Part shown: piece after piece, positions 8,886 to 17,886 of the stretch
Layout: the number at the start of each line of letters is the position of its first letter
How positions within the stretch are numbered: position 1 is the first letter of the stretch
NCBI GenBank assembly: GCA_947499715.1
Contig: CANMPL010000001.1
Coordinates: 62,001 to 126,000, forward strand
Source of the DNA: an uncultured Paracoccaceae bacterium
GTDB taxonomy: Bacteria > Pseudomonadota > Alphaproteobacteria > Rhodobacterales > Rhodobacteraceae
Reading direction: 5' to 3'
DNA: 64,000 bases
Translations under genes and position numbers: made by a program
The notes under the pieces: generated by a model
Databases searched by the model: none
What the model saw: the letters and a program-made list of their open reading frames with translations, nothing else
Told to the model about the DNA's origin: nothing

Positions 8886-9725
8886 ATGCAAAACCATTTG
8901 ATGCGTTCAACACCTTTGCCTGCGGCCCTTCTCGCTGTGACGATGATGCTGACAGCAACGACCGCTACGGCAGCAAACGTGCTGGCTTCGGTCACCGCTG
9001 CGCAAATGACGGGCAGCGACAGCTCGCCCAACAGCCTGACCGCAAATGTCACCGACCGCTTTACTGGCCCGCGCGCGACGGGCGGCGGCACAGCAGATGT
9101 CGACGGCGTGGCGGGCACGCTCAAGATCGGGGCCGACGTCGCTTATACCGGGATTTCCGACAACGATCAGCAATCCCGCGCCGCCGCAGTCGCGCGCCTT
9201 GGTGAGACATTCACAATCACCGGGACTGGCACCGTTTCGTTTTTGATGGATTACGACGGCACCTATGATGCGGCGCGCCACAACTTTTCGGGCAATATCC
9301 TCGCCGTAGGCACCGGGCCGGGTGTTCTTGTGTCGCCAGCAGGTGAACGGGTATTTTCGCAAACCTCAGACACCTATGATGCTGGGTCGTTTGGCGGCCA
9401 GTTGCGTGCGACCTACGCCTTTGATGGCAGCGGCCCCGCGGTGCTTACCACCACGTGGACCTTGCGTGGATTTGTCGATGCCGACACCACCAACCGCAAC
9501 GCCATGTTTGATGCCACCAACACCGCCTACATTTCTATCCTTGCGTCTGATGGCATCTCGATATCCTCGCAGGATGCGCAGTTCTTGAATGGCGCATTCA
9601 GCGACGCCCCAACTACGGTTCCGTTACCTGCGGGGGGCTTGCTACTGCTTTGTGGTCTTCTGGGCACGGCCATCTTCGGACGACGGCGGCACGCAAAAAC
9701 CGAAACGCAAATTCATATGTCTTAA
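8886..9725 (+). CDS. Secreted protein with VPLPA-CTERM sorting signal
   Basis: This 279-residue exported protein has a signal peptide ending near TATAA at residue 30. A repetitive, Gly/Thr/Asp-rich body follows. The C-terminal tripartite sorting signal is VPLPAGGLLLLCGLLG, then a basic tail FGRRRHAK. VPLPA-CTERM is the rhodobacterial version of the PEP-CTERM signal handled by an exosortase, usually tied to exopolysaccharide export. The body is not recognised. ATG 8886 has AGAGGAA upstream. No exosortase gene lies in the window. Confidence 0.88.
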   Translation: MQNHLMRSTPLPAALLAVTMMLTATTATAANVLASVTAAQMTGSDSSPNSLTANVTDRFTGPRATGGGTADVDGVAGTLKIGADVAYTGISDNDQQSRAAAVARLGETFTITGTGTVSFLMDYDGTYDAARHNFSGNILAVGTGPGVLVSPAGERVFSQTSDTYDAGSFGGQLRATYAFDGSGPAVLTTTWTLRGFVDADTTNRNAMFDATNTAYISILASDGISISSQDAQFLNGAFSDAPTTVPLPAGGLLLLCGLLGTAIFGRRRHAKTETQIHMS

Positions 9726-9770
9726 CGCACGCACCACTTAACGCGCATTAGGACTTTGATGCTGCCACTT

Positions 9771-9814
9771 TGTGTATGGAGTGTGCATGGTTTGTGCATG
9801 GATTGTGCATCTGC
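9771..9814. repeat. Four tandem 11-bp repeats upstream of the lipid A operon
   Basis: Four copies of an 11-bp unit start at 9771, 9782, 9793 and 9804: TGTGTATGGAG, TGTGCATGGTT, TGTGCATGGAT, TGTGCATCTGC. The TGTGCATGG core is strongly kept, and the unit length is about one DNA helical turn, so copies face the same side of the helix. The array ends 53 bp before the DUF4170 start. It could be a multi-site operator; the function is unknown. Confidence 0.8.
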
Positions 9815-9867
9815 CTTTCGCGGCATAAGTTGGGTTAACTTCCACGCCAACATCACGGATACACCCC

Positions 9868-10113
9868 ATGACCCAACGCCTGCACCTTGTCTTCGGCGGA
9901 GAGCTGATCGACCCGACCAAGAACGCCTTCAAAGACGTTGATGCCATTGATATTGTTGGAATGTTTCCCGACTACGTTTCCGCCTATAACGCGTGGAAAG
10001 ACGCCGCCCAGCGCACGGTCGACAATGCGCATATGCGCTATTTCATCGCCCATATTCACCGCCTGCGTGACGAAGAAACCCCAGCCTCTCCGACAGAAGA
10101 ACTGGACGGCTAA
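9868..10113 (+). CDS. DUF4170 family protein
   Basis: This small soluble protein of 81 residues matches the alphaproteobacterial DUF4170 family (FGGELIDPTKNAFKD at the start and MRYFIAHIHRLRDEE near the end). The function is unknown. Its fixed place next to lipid A genes, here 9 bp before a KdtA-like gene and upstream of lpxK, suggests a role in or regulation of lipopolysaccharide assembly (inference). The 11-bp repeat array lies just upstream. Confidence 0.85.
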   Translation: MTQRLHLVFGGELIDPTKNAFKDVDAIDIVGMFPDYVSAYNAWKDAAQRTVDNAHMRYFIAHIHRLRDEETPASPTEELDG

Positions 10114-10122
10114 TCCCTTGAT

Positions 10123-11253
10123 ATGACAGGTGTTTCTGGGCAAAATTCGGACGAGCCTGTCATCTGGATCAGGTGCGATGACAGCTCTCGATTGCCTGCC
10201 ATCGCCGATATTGCGGATCGTCTTAACCAAGATGGCGATGCTGTTCGGTTTGTGATTACGACGCGAAATGACCCCAAATTGCCCCATCCCAAGGGCAGTC
10301 GCGCGGTGCGGGTCTTTCTGACGACCCAGCGCCCGATGTTGGTGATTTTGGTGGGGGGTGTGATTGATACGCAGATCCTCTTTGCCTGCGAGGCGACGCA
10401 AACCCCTGTTATTGCGGTGGAATCTCGGCCCGATACATTGCGAGAGATGACAGGCGGCTGGTTCCGCGCCAGCGCCCGGCCCGCGCTTTATGGTGTGTCA
10501 GCGGCCTTTGCCACGGACGCGCGAAGCGCTGATACATTGCGCAAACTCGGCGTGCCCTCTGATCAGGTCTTTGCCATTGGCCCGTTTGAAAAAGGCGGGC
10601 GGATCTTGCCACATAATGACGCCGAACGTCATGAAATCGCAGAGAAATTACGCAATCGCCCCGTCTGGCTCGCCCGCGCCGCAACCCTTGCGGACGTGGA
10701 AACTTTGGCGGTGGCGCATCGCCATGCGACCCGCCGTTCGCATCGGCTGTTGCTGGTGATCATTCCCGAACGGCCCATTTTTGGCGAAGATTTTGCCAAA
10801 GCTTTCAAAGACATGGGCTATCACGTCGGACGCCGCTCTGCGGGTGATGAGGCGGATGAGACGGTTCAGGTCTACATCGCGGACCTTGATGGCGAAGACG
10901 GGTTATGGCTCCGCCTTGCGCCGATTTGTCTGGCCGTCGGCACCATGACCCGCGGCGCCGCCCATGACCCGTTTGAAGCCGCGGCCCTTGGGTCGGTCAT
11001 GGTCCACGGCCTGCGCACCCAACCTTTTGAGGATCGGTTTCGCCGTCTTTTAAGGGCTGGCGCGAGCCTTGGGACGGCGGAGCCTGCAAAGCTGGGCCAC
11101 GCGATCGAACAATTGCTGTCCGCCGACCGCGCCGCCGAAATGGCCGTGGCCGGGTGGGAGGTCACGTCGAGCGGGGCAGAGATCAGCAACAAGCTGGTTG
11201 AGATGATCCAAGACCGGATTGATACGGTGGGCCTATCGCATGCGGCCCCCTGA
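10123..11253 (+). CDS. Degenerate KdtA/WaaA-like Kdo glycosyltransferase
   Basis: This 376-residue, GT-B-like protein sits where roseobacters carry a Kdo transferase. The C-terminal domain fits KdtA: RPVWLA at about residue 183, then [18 protein letters not shown], corresponding to the family GGHNPLEPAALG nucleotide-sugar motif. The N-terminal part is odd. The membrane anchor of about 40-50 residues is missing, and the usual HAASVGE motif carrying the catalytic Glu appears as RCDDSSR. Total length is well below the usual ~420. It may be a divergent paralogue with another acceptor or an inactive partner; a full kdtA could lie elsewhere. It overlaps lpxK by 14 bp. Confidence 0.65.
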   Translation: MTGVSGQNSDEPVIWIRCDDSSRLPAIADIADRLNQDGDAVRFVITTRNDPKLPHPKGSRAVRVFLTTQRPMLVILVGGVIDTQILFACEATQTPVIAVESRPDTLREMTGGWFRASARPALYGVSAAFATDARSADTLRKLGVPSDQVFAIGPFEKGGRILPHNDAERHEIAEKLRNRPVWLARAATLADVETLAVAHRHATRRSHRLLLVIIPERPIFGEDFAKAFKDMGYHVGRRSAGDEADETVQVYIADLDGEDGLWLRLAPICLAVGTMTRGAAHDPFEAAALGSVMVHGLRTQPFEDRFRRLLRAGASLGTAEPAKLGHAIEQLLSADRAAEMAVAGWEVTSSGAEISNKLVEMIQDRIDTVGLSHAAP

Positions 11254-12220
11254 TTTTTGGTCCACCCCGCCCGGCTGGCAATCCTTTCTGCTGTCGCCAT
11301 TAGGGGCCGCTTATGCGGCGGCAACTCGGCGGCGGGTGTCCCAAGCGGCTGAATTCAAGGCAGATATTCCGGTCATTTGCATCGGAAACATCAATGCAGG
11401 CGGCACTGGCAAGACACCCACGGCGATTGCCCTTGTAACGCGCCTGATGGACCGGGGCGTTGATGTGCATGTTGTCTCTCGCGGGTATGGCGGCAGGTTA
11501 CAAGGGCCGGTGCAGGTCGATCCAACGCGTCACAAGGCCGTCGATGTGGGAGATGAGCCGTTGCTGCTGGCGGCCTTTGCGCCGACCTGGGTTGCCAAGG
11601 ACCGCGCCGCCGGTGCCCGCGCCGCGCAAACCGCAGGTGCACAGGCGATTGTTCTGGACGATGGCTTTCAAAACCCCAGCGTTGCCAAGGATTTGTCAAT
11701 CGTCGTGGTCGATGCGCATCATGGTTTTGGCAATGGATGTGTGATCCCTGCGGGGCCGCTGCGCGAACCCGTCGCGGCAGGCCTTGAGCGTGCGGATTTG
11801 CTGCTGGCGATTGGTGGTCCAGAGGCGCAAGACAGGTTCGACCAGAACTGGCCGGATGCTGCGCCGCAGTTGCGCGGTGAATTGGTGCCGCTGGTCACCG
11901 GTATGCCGTGGCAAAGTCTGCGTCTGCTGGCCTTTGCCGGGATCGGACGGCCTGAAAAGTTCTTTCAGACGCTGCGCGCAATGGGGGCTGATGTGATCCG
12001 GGGCGAGGCTTTGGACGATCACCAATCGCTCACAGAAGCGCTGATGACGCGGTTGGAGGTCGAGGCCAAGGCAAGGGTCGCGCAATTGGTCACCACCGAA
12101 AAAGACGCGGTGCGCCTGCCCGACAGTTTCCGCGCCAAGGTGCTGACCCTGCCGGTGCGGCTGGAGCTGGACGATTGGGGGCCGCTGGACACAGCCCTAG
12201 CGCGGCTAGGACTTATCTAG
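11240..12220 (+). CDS. lpxK: Tetraacyldisaccharide 4'-kinase
   Basis: This 326-residue inner-membrane-associated kinase phosphorylates the 4' position of the lipid A disaccharide, the sixth step of lipid A synthesis. The N-terminus [10 protein letters not shown] and the P-loop [13 protein letters not shown] (about residues 50-62) are diagnostic. [19 protein letters not shown] and [10 protein letters not shown] are further LpxK signatures, and [11 protein letters not shown] lies near the C-terminus. I prefer ATG 11240 to the in-frame TTG 11219 because it matches the family N-terminus. The 3' end overlaps the convergent CoA-transferase gene by 15 bp. Confidence 0.95.
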   Translation: MRPPDFWSTPPGWQSFLLSPLGAAYAAATRRRVSQAAEFKADIPVICIGNINAGGTGKTPTAIALVTRLMDRGVDVHVVSRGYGGRLQGPVQVDPTRHKAVDVGDEPLLLAAFAPTWVAKDRAAGARAAQTAGAQAIVLDDGFQNPSVAKDLSIVVVDAHHGFGNGCVIPAGPLREPVAAGLERADLLLAIGGPEAQDRFDQNWPDAAPQLRGELVPLVTGMPWQSLRLLAFAGIGRPEKFFQTLRAMGADVIRGEALDDHQSLTEALMTRLEVEAKARVAQLVTTEKDAVRLPDSFRAKVLTLPVRLELDDWGPLDTALARLGLI

Positions 12221-13315
12221 AAGGTCCTGATCCTGTCCGAGTTTCGGGGCGGGGCCAGACGGCGCGGTATCCCCATCCGACATGCGGATCGGAGAGCGCA
12301 CACCGGGCACACCATCAAGATCAACCTGCATCCCGCGCGCCACGATCTGGGGATCTGCAAAGACCTCTTCCATGTTGTTGATCGGGCCAGCCGGGACGCC
12401 ATGTGCTTCGCAGGCGGTCAGCAGATCAGCCTTGGTCATCAGCGAGGTGCGGGCGGTCAGCGCAACAGTCAGCGCGTCGCGGTTTGCCAAGCGATCCGCA
12501 TTGGTGGGGTATTGCGCAGCGAGGTCAGGCAGGTCCAAAAGCTGGCAAAGCTTGCCGAACTGACCATCGTTGCCAGAGGCGATGATGATATAGCCATCGG
12601 CACAGTCAAACACCTGATAAGGCACAATGTTGGGATGCGCATTGCCCAGCATTTGCGGCGCATGACCGGTTGCCAGATAATTCATCGCCTGATTGGCCAT
12701 CACAGATGTCGCCACATCCAAGAGCGACAGATCAATGTGCTGACCCTGCCCTGTCGTCTGGCGTTGATGCACGGCAGCCAGAATGGCGGTGCTGGCATAC
12801 ATGCCGGTAAAGATATCGGTGACGGCAACGCCGACCTTTTGCGGCTGGCCTGCGGGGTCGCCTGTGACGGACATCAGGCCCGACATACCCTGAATGATAT
12901 AATCATAACCCGCGCGATTGGCATAAGGGCCATCTTGGCCAAAACCGGTGATCGAGCAATAGATCAGCCGGGGGTTCAACGCGGATAGCGCTGCATAGTC
13001 GAGGCCATATTTCGCCAGCCCGCCGACCTTGAAATTCTCGATCAGGATATCAGCGTCAGCCACCAGTTTGCGCAGCTGCGCCTGCCCTTCGGAGGTGCGA
13101 AAATCAATGACAACCGAGGCCTTGCCCCGGTTACAGCCATGGAAATAGGCCGCATCTTCACCGATAAAGGGCGGGCCCCATTGGCGGGTGTCATCGCCAG
13201 CGGGGGATTCGACCTTGATGACCTCTGCCCCCAAATCCGCAAGGGTTTGGCCAGCCCAGGGGCCAGCCAAAATCCGTGCCAATTCAATGACTTTGAGGCC
13301 CGCGAGGGGCTTCAT
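12206..13315 (-). CDS. Class III (CaiB/BaiF) acyl-CoA transferase
   Basis: This 369-residue protein belongs to the family III CoA-transferases, which move CoA between a carboxylate and an acyl-CoA. It starts with [20 protein letters not shown], has [10 protein letters not shown] and the catalytic Asp in [13 protein letters not shown] (about residue 166), and ends with the typical PVRSPIRMS-like tail. The substrate is unknown. Its start codon overlaps the stop of the DsbA-like gene by 1 bp, so the two are co-translated, although no functional link is apparent. It converges with lpxK. Confidence 0.9.
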   Translation of the reverse strand: MKPLAGLKVIELARILAGPWAGQTLADLGAEVIKVESPAGDDTRQWGPPFIGEDAAYFHGCNRGKASVVIDFRTSEGQAQLRKLVADADILIENFKVGGLAKYGLDYAALSALNPRLIYCSITGFGQDGPYANRAGYDYIIQGMSGLMSVTGDPAGQPQKVGVAVTDIFTGMYASTAILAAVHQRQTTGQGQHIDLSLLDVATSVMANQAMNYLATGHAPQMLGNAHPNIVPYQVFDCADGYIIIASGNDGQFGKLCQLLDLPDLAAQYPTNADRLANRDALTVALTARTSLMTKADLLTACEAHGVPAGPINNMEEVFADPQIVARGMQVDLDGVPGVRSPIRMSDGDTAPSGPAPKLGQDQDLLDKS

Positions 13316-13989
13316 CAGCCGGCGATCTTATCGTCCAGCAGGGCCGAGAAATCGCCATAGGACATGTTGGAGTATTTGGTGCCGTTGATCACAAACGACG
13401 GGGTGGAGTTGATACCGTCCCGATCTGCGTTGGTCTGGAACCACGTCACAAGGCTTTGCGCCATGTCGGCATCTTCCATGCAGGCATCAAGGGTCGCATC
13501 GTCGAGACCGGCAACCTTGCCGATGGTCTTGAGCTCTTCGACAATCTGGGCCGGATCACCGCTGGCGGTCCATTCGCGCTGCTTTGCATAGATCATATCA
13601 GAGATACCAAAGAAGCGGTTGGTATCCCCACCGCAGCGGGCAATCATGGAGGCCCAAAGGCCGAAGCGGTCAAAATAGACCTCGCGGTAGACGAATTTGA
13701 TCTTGCCGGTGTCGATGTAGTCGGCCTTGAGCCGTTTGAAGGCATCGGCGTGGAACGAGGCACAATGCGGGCAGGTGTAGCTGGCGTATTCGATGACCTC
13801 GACCGCGGCATCTTCGTTGCCCATCACCATATCGGTGATCATGGAGACGTCTGCGGTTGCCTCTTGCGCATTGGCCATGCCGACCAGCAATTCAGAGGGC
13901 TGGCCAGTGGTTTGGCCGTTCTGGACGAACCAGGCGGCACCGAGGCCCACTGCGACGGCGCCACCGCCAATGAAAAGTCTGCGATCCAT
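13315..13989 (-). CDS. DsbA-family thiol oxidoreductase, exported
   Basis: This 224-residue periplasmic thioredoxin-fold protein has active site CPHC in YASYTCPHCASFH (about residues 73-76) and the cis-Pro loop STPSFVINGTKY (about 196-207). The N-terminus MDRRLFIGGGAVAVGLG has a twin-arginine-like pattern before a hydrophobic stretch, so Tat or Sec export is likely. It probably introduces or shuffles disulfides in exported proteins. It follows the DciA-like gene by 16 bp and overlaps the CoA-transferase start. Confidence 0.88.
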   Translation of the reverse strand: MDRRLFIGGGAVAVGLGAAWFVQNGQTTGQPSELLVGMANAQEATADVSMITDMVMGNEDAAVEVIEYASYTCPHCASFHADAFKRLKADYIDTGKIKFVYREVYFDRFGLWASMIARCGGDTNRFFGISDMIYAKQREWTASGDPAQIVEELKTIGKVAGLDDATLDACMEDADMAQSLVTWFQTNADRDGINSTPSFVINGTKYSNMSYGDFSALLDDKIAG

Positions 13990-14005
13990 GGATTACCTCT
14001 ATGCG

Positions 14006-14518
14006 TTATGATTTGTGTTTGGATAGGACATTTGTAGCCAGCGCCTCAAGCGCTATGCGCAGATCATCGCTGGCGACGTCCTTTGATACGGCGGCAGCCT
14101 TGGCCCGCACGGCGGGGTCTGGCGCGCTGGGTTTGGCCGGGGCGGGTGTAAAGGCGACGCGCCCATCGGCGAAACCGGTAGGGGCGGTTTGTGTGATGCG
14201 CACCCGCGAAATCGCGCGATAACCGTAGCAGGCGTTGACCTTTTCGCGGATCTGTTCCTTTTGCATTTCAAGCATCGGGGCCATGGATCCGGTGGTTAGC
14301 AGGGTGAGGGTCGCGCCCATGCCGCCCTTGCCATAGGTGACGTTGACCGGCTGGGCGGTTTTGGCGGTGTCTGTGCCCACAATCTCGGCCCAATGGGTCA
14401 GCAGCCGGGTTTCGGCAAAGCCGCGCCCTTCGCTGGCGGTGCGCACGCGGCTTTGCACCAGCGTGGCGGCACGGGCAAAGCCGCGGCCGCGTTTGGGATA
14501 TGATCCTGGCTGTTTCAT
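14006..14518 (-). CDS. DUF721 / DciA-like protein
   Basis: This 170-residue basic protein is of the DUF721 family, related to DciA, the ancestral loader or partner of the replicative helicase. The KH-like core reads LLTHWAEIVGTDTAKTAQPV (about residues 40-59) and goes on to REKVNACYGYRAISRVRI. The C-terminal 60 residues are low-complexity Ala/Lys-rich. The helicase role is family knowledge and unproven for this version. It diverges from mutY across 67 bp, a common arrangement in Rhodobacteraceae. Confidence 0.8.
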   Translation of the reverse strand: MKQPGSYPKRGRGFARAATLVQSRVRTASEGRGFAETRLLTHWAEIVGTDTAKTAQPVNVTYGKGGMGATLTLLTTGSMAPMLEMQKEQIREKVNACYGYRAISRVRITQTAPTGFADGRVAFTPAPAKPSAPDPAVRAKAAAVSKDVASDDLRIALEALATNVLSKHKS

Positions 14519-14585
14519 TCTACCGGTCTAGTCTATGTCGAAACACGCGCCAAGACAGGGGTGCATCGATTTCGGGGGATAACTT

Positions 14586-15638
14586 GTGCGTGACCGCGCG
14601 GCAGAGCTTTTGGAGTGGTATGATGTGCATGCCCGCGTGATGCCGTGGCGTGTTGGCCCGGCGGACCGGGCGGCGGGGGTTATGCCGGACCCTTATGGCG
14701 TGTGGTTGTCAGAGGTGATGTTGCAGCAGACCACCGTGGCGGCGGTGCGGGACTATTGGCGCAAGTTCATGGGGCTGTGGCCGACGATCGGTGACCTTGC
14801 ACAAGCAGAGGACGCCGACGTCATGGCCGCATGGGCGGGGCTTGGGTATTACGCGCGGGCACGCAACCTGTTGAAGTGCGCAAGGGCCGTCGTGGCGGAT
14901 CATGGCGGGGTTTTTCCGCGCGATCACGCAACCTTGCTGACCTTGCCGGGGATTGGGCCTTATACGGCGAGCGCGGTGGCGGCTATCGCCTTTGACGCGC
15001 CAGAGACGGTGCTGGATGGCAATGTGGAACGGGTGATGTCCCGGCTGTATGACCTGCACGATCCGCTGCCGGGGTCCAAGCCGCAACTGATGGCACTGGC
15101 CGAAGCGATCACGCCCAAGCTGCGCGCGGGAGATTATGCGCAGGCGGTGATGGACCTGGGGGCGACGATTTGCACACCCAAGAACCCCGCATGCGGGATA
15201 TGCCCATGGCGCGATGGCTGTGCCGCGCGTGTGGCCGGGACGGCGGCGGAATTGCCAAAGAAGACTCCGAAGAAGAAGGTGCCAACGCGGCTTGGCATCG
15301 CTTATGTCGCACGCCGCAGTGATGGTGCTTGGCTGCTGGAAACACGGCCTGAAAAGGGGCTTTTGGGCGGCATGCTGGGCTGGCCGGGATCGGATTGGTC
15401 GGATGCGCCGGTCGCGGCCCCGCCGCTTGATGCGCAATGGCAGCGGCTGGATGCGACGGCGCGGCATACGTTCACGCATTTCCATCTGGAGCTGACAATC
15501 ATGACCGCGCGGGTCGACCCCAAAGCCGCCCCGGATCGTGGCATGTTCATCGACAAAACCACATTTTCGCCCTCTTCATTGCCCACTGTCATGCGAAAAG
15601 TGTTTGATCTGGCAAACGCGACGCTACGCCACGATTGA
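14586..15638 (+). CDS. mutY: A/G-specific adenine DNA glycosylase
   Basis: This 350-residue base-excision enzyme removes adenine mispaired with 8-oxoguanine. A helix-hairpin-helix reads LPGIGPYTASAVAAIAFD and is followed by the catalytic Asp in ETVLDGNVERV (about residue 140). A 4Fe-4S cluster has the C-x6-C-x2-C-x5-C pattern in CTPKNPACGICPWRDGC (about 198-214). The C-terminal NUDIX-like domain with FTHFHLEL recognises 8-oxoG. The start is GTG 14586, which matches the family N-terminus. Confidence 0.95.
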   Translation: MRDRAAELLEWYDVHARVMPWRVGPADRAAGVMPDPYGVWLSEVMLQQTTVAAVRDYWRKFMGLWPTIGDLAQAEDADVMAAWAGLGYYARARNLLKCARAVVADHGGVFPRDHATLLTLPGIGPYTASAVAAIAFDAPETVLDGNVERVMSRLYDLHDPLPGSKPQLMALAEAITPKLRAGDYAQAVMDLGATICTPKNPACGICPWRDGCAARVAGTAAELPKKTPKKKVPTRLGIAYVARRSDGAWLLETRPEKGLLGGMLGWPGSDWSDAPVAAPPLDAQWQRLDATARHTFTHFHLELTIMTARVDPKAAPDRGMFIDKTTFSPSSLPTVMRKVFDLANATLRHD

Positions 15639-15688
15639 GCGGCGACGCGCAGCGGTCTAGCGTGCGCCAAACACGAAGAGAAACCACA

Positions 15689-16822
15689 ATGCCCGAGACC
15701 CAAAATCCATCCCGATTGCCCGCCGTGCTGCCATTTTGGCTAAGTATCGCGCTGATCCCACTTGCATGGGTCGCCGCTAGCATGGGCGGTTGGGCGCTTT
15801 TGGTTTTGCCGGCGGTGACGTGGTATTTATTTTCAATCCTCGACCTGATTACGGGGTTGAATCTAGAGAACGCCGACCCCCAAACGGATGACAATGAGCT
15901 GTTCTGGTACAAGACTGTCACGGTGATCTGGGCGCCGCTGCAACTGATGACGATCTATGGTCTGCTGTTCTATGTCACCCGCACAGATCATCTGGCCGCC
16001 TGGGAGGAATGGGCGCTGTTTGCGGGCGTCGGCGTCATCTCTGGCACGATCGGGATCAATTTCAGCCACGAATTGATGCACCAAAAACCAAAGCTGGAAC
16101 GCTGGATGGCAGACATTTTGCTGGCCTCGGTTCTGTATTCACATTTCCGGTCAGAGCATTTGCTGGTGCATCACCGCTATGTCGCAACCCCCAAAGACCC
16201 GGTCACGGCCCGCTACGGCGAGGGGTTCTGGCGGTTCTTCCCGCGTGTCTTGCGTGAATGCTATACCTCGGCCTTTCGGGCAGAAAAGGCGATGTTGGCG
16301 CGCAAGAACCTGCCGTGGACCCACCGCAGCAACCCGTTTTGGCGCTATTGGGCGATGCAGGCGCTGTTCTTGACGGTCGCGATCTGGGTCGGTGGCCTTT
16401 GGGGCCTGTTCCTATTTGTGACACAAGCCGTCTGGGCCTTCTTCCAACTTGAAGTGGTGAACTATATCGAACACTACGGCCTGACGCGGCGGCATTTGGG
16501 CGACGGCAAATATGAACACGTAAAGCCCCGTCATTCTTGGAATTCAGCGCAGAAGGCCTCGAACTGGTTGCTGATCAATTTGCAGCGCCACTCGGACCAT
16601 CATTACAAGCCCGACCGTCGGTTTCCGCTGTTGCAAAACTATGACCAAGCCGAAGCCCCGCAATTGCCCTATGGCTATCCATTGATGACGATGGCGGCGC
16701 TTTCGCCGCGCATTTGGCGCAAGATCATGAATCCAAGAGTGCAGAATTGGCGGGCGCAATACTATCCCGACATCACCGATTGGACGCCTTACAAGAACGC
16801 CACGAACCCGATGCCGCGCTAG
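15689..16822 (+). CDS. alkB: Alkane 1-monooxygenase (membrane di-iron)
   Basis: This 377-residue integral-membrane hydroxylase oxidises medium- and long-chain n-alkanes to 1-alkanols in the inner membrane. All histidine boxes are intact: HELMH (127-131), EHLLVHH (156-162), NYIEHYG (258-264) and LQRHSDHH (298-305). About six membrane helices are visible. The start is ATG 15689; the upstream in-frame extension overlaps mutY and is not family-like. No rubredoxin, rubredoxin reductase or alcohol dehydrogenase gene is adjacent. Its TAG stop shares the palindrome CTAG with the stop of the facing gene. Confidence 0.93.
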   Translation: MPETQNPSRLPAVLPFWLSIALIPLAWVAASMGGWALLVLPAVTWYLFSILDLITGLNLENADPQTDDNELFWYKTVTVIWAPLQLMTIYGLLFYVTRTDHLAAWEEWALFAGVGVISGTIGINFSHELMHQKPKLERWMADILLASVLYSHFRSEHLLVHHRYVATPKDPVTARYGEGFWRFFPRVLRECYTSAFRAEKAMLARKNLPWTHRSNPFWRYWAMQALFLTVAIWVGGLWGLFLFVTQAVWAFFQLEVVNYIEHYGLTRRHLGDGKYEHVKPRHSWNSAQKASNWLLINLQRHSDHHYKPDRRFPLLQNYDQAEAPQLPYGYPLMTMAALSPRIWRKIMNPRVQNWRAQYYPDITDWTPYKNATNPMPR

Positions 16823-17886
16823 GGGTCCGGTTCAAATCCGCGATCGCGGGATGCGGCAAGGATGGGTTGCCAAAACCCAATCTCTGCTGCGAATTTCGGA
16901 TCATCCAGCCCTTGATCGGTGCCAAGCATTTCGGCCTTGTCGCGCAATTCCTGTGCCGCTTCGGGCGTGCTATGCGCGATGTAAATCGGATCCCAGATCG
17001 GGGTCGCCTCTGACTTGGGGCGGTGGCGGAAGGAATAATTCAACGGTGCCACGATGATCGTGTCGGGGCGGGCCTGCGCGAAAATCTGACCTTCAAGCTG
17101 CACTTGTAATACGCGGTCTTTGATCGGGCGATACATGTAGATCACATCGAAGCGGCCAAAGTCGGCATAGTCCAAGGCGTCACCACAGAAGATTTCACAA
17201 CCCGGCGCGCCGACCTTGTCCAGCCAGCGTTGCGCGTGGTCGACATAGCCCGCATCGTATTCCAACCCTTCGCAGATCTCAAAGAAAGAGGAGGCGCCAA
17301 AGACCTTTGTGCCCCCGCCGCAGCCCACGTCGATGAATTGTGCTGGCCGCGCCCGGCCCTGCGCCCGGTGCAGGCGGTAGACAGCCGTCATCAAGTTGAA
17401 AAAGTAGGGTCCATTCAGCCCGATATCGCGGTGGTTCAGCTCTGGCACGCGGTCGCGGTCTTCGGCCAGCGGATTCGCCAGCGTGAAAAGGGCGCGCATG
17501 ATGTTGTGGACGTGGCCATCTTCGCGTCCACGTGTTCGGTTGCTGCGCTCGGTCACGAGCGGTTCATGAAAGGGCCGGATCTGGCGTTCAATCAAGCGCG
17601 CGACCCGGCCCCAATATTGCGCCCGCAACGGGCCAAAACGCTGCAACGCACGGCGCTGTGCGGCATTGCTGCCGGGGGTCATGTCAAAGTCAGCCGTGCT
17701 GGGGGCGAGGCTTTTGATCATCGAGGTATAGGGCCATTCATGTGGTGCGATCTGCTGCCAAAGTGCTGTCAGCTCTTCGGCGCGGTCGGAGGGGACCGGG
17801 TCGCGCAGGACATCGGCGACCTGGCTTGCAAGGTGGTGCAGTGTGGCCTCTGCCTTGATCAGCTTTTCGACCGTTTCGTCGGTCAT
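16819..17886 (-). CDS. Class I SAM-dependent methyltransferase, substrate unknown
   Basis: This 355-residue protein has a Rossmann methyltransferase core in its second half. Motif I is QFIDVGCGGGTKVF (about residue 187), motif II lies near GLEYDAGYVDHAQRW, and motif IV is FDVIYMYRPI (about 253). The first 150 residues are helical and not recognised. It is translationally coupled (ATGA overlap) to the reductase gene upstream, so the two probably act together. The substrate could be a small molecule or a lipid; nothing in the sequence decides this. Confidence 0.75.
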   Translation of the reverse strand: MTDETVEKLIKAEATLHHLASQVADVLRDPVPSDRAEELTALWQQIAPHEWPYTSMIKSLAPSTADFDMTPGSNAAQRRALQRFGPLRAQYWGRVARLIERQIRPFHEPLVTERSNRTRGREDGHVHNIMRALFTLANPLAEDRDRVPELNHRDIGLNGPYFFNLMTAVYRLHRAQGRARPAQFIDVGCGGGTKVFGASSFFEICEGLEYDAGYVDHAQRWLDKVGAPGCEIFCGDALDYADFGRFDVIYMYRPIKDRVLQVQLEGQIFAQARPDTIIVAPLNYSFRHRPKSEATPIWDPIYIAHSTPEAAQELRDKAEMLGTDQGLDDPKFAAEIGFWQPILAASRDRGFEPDP

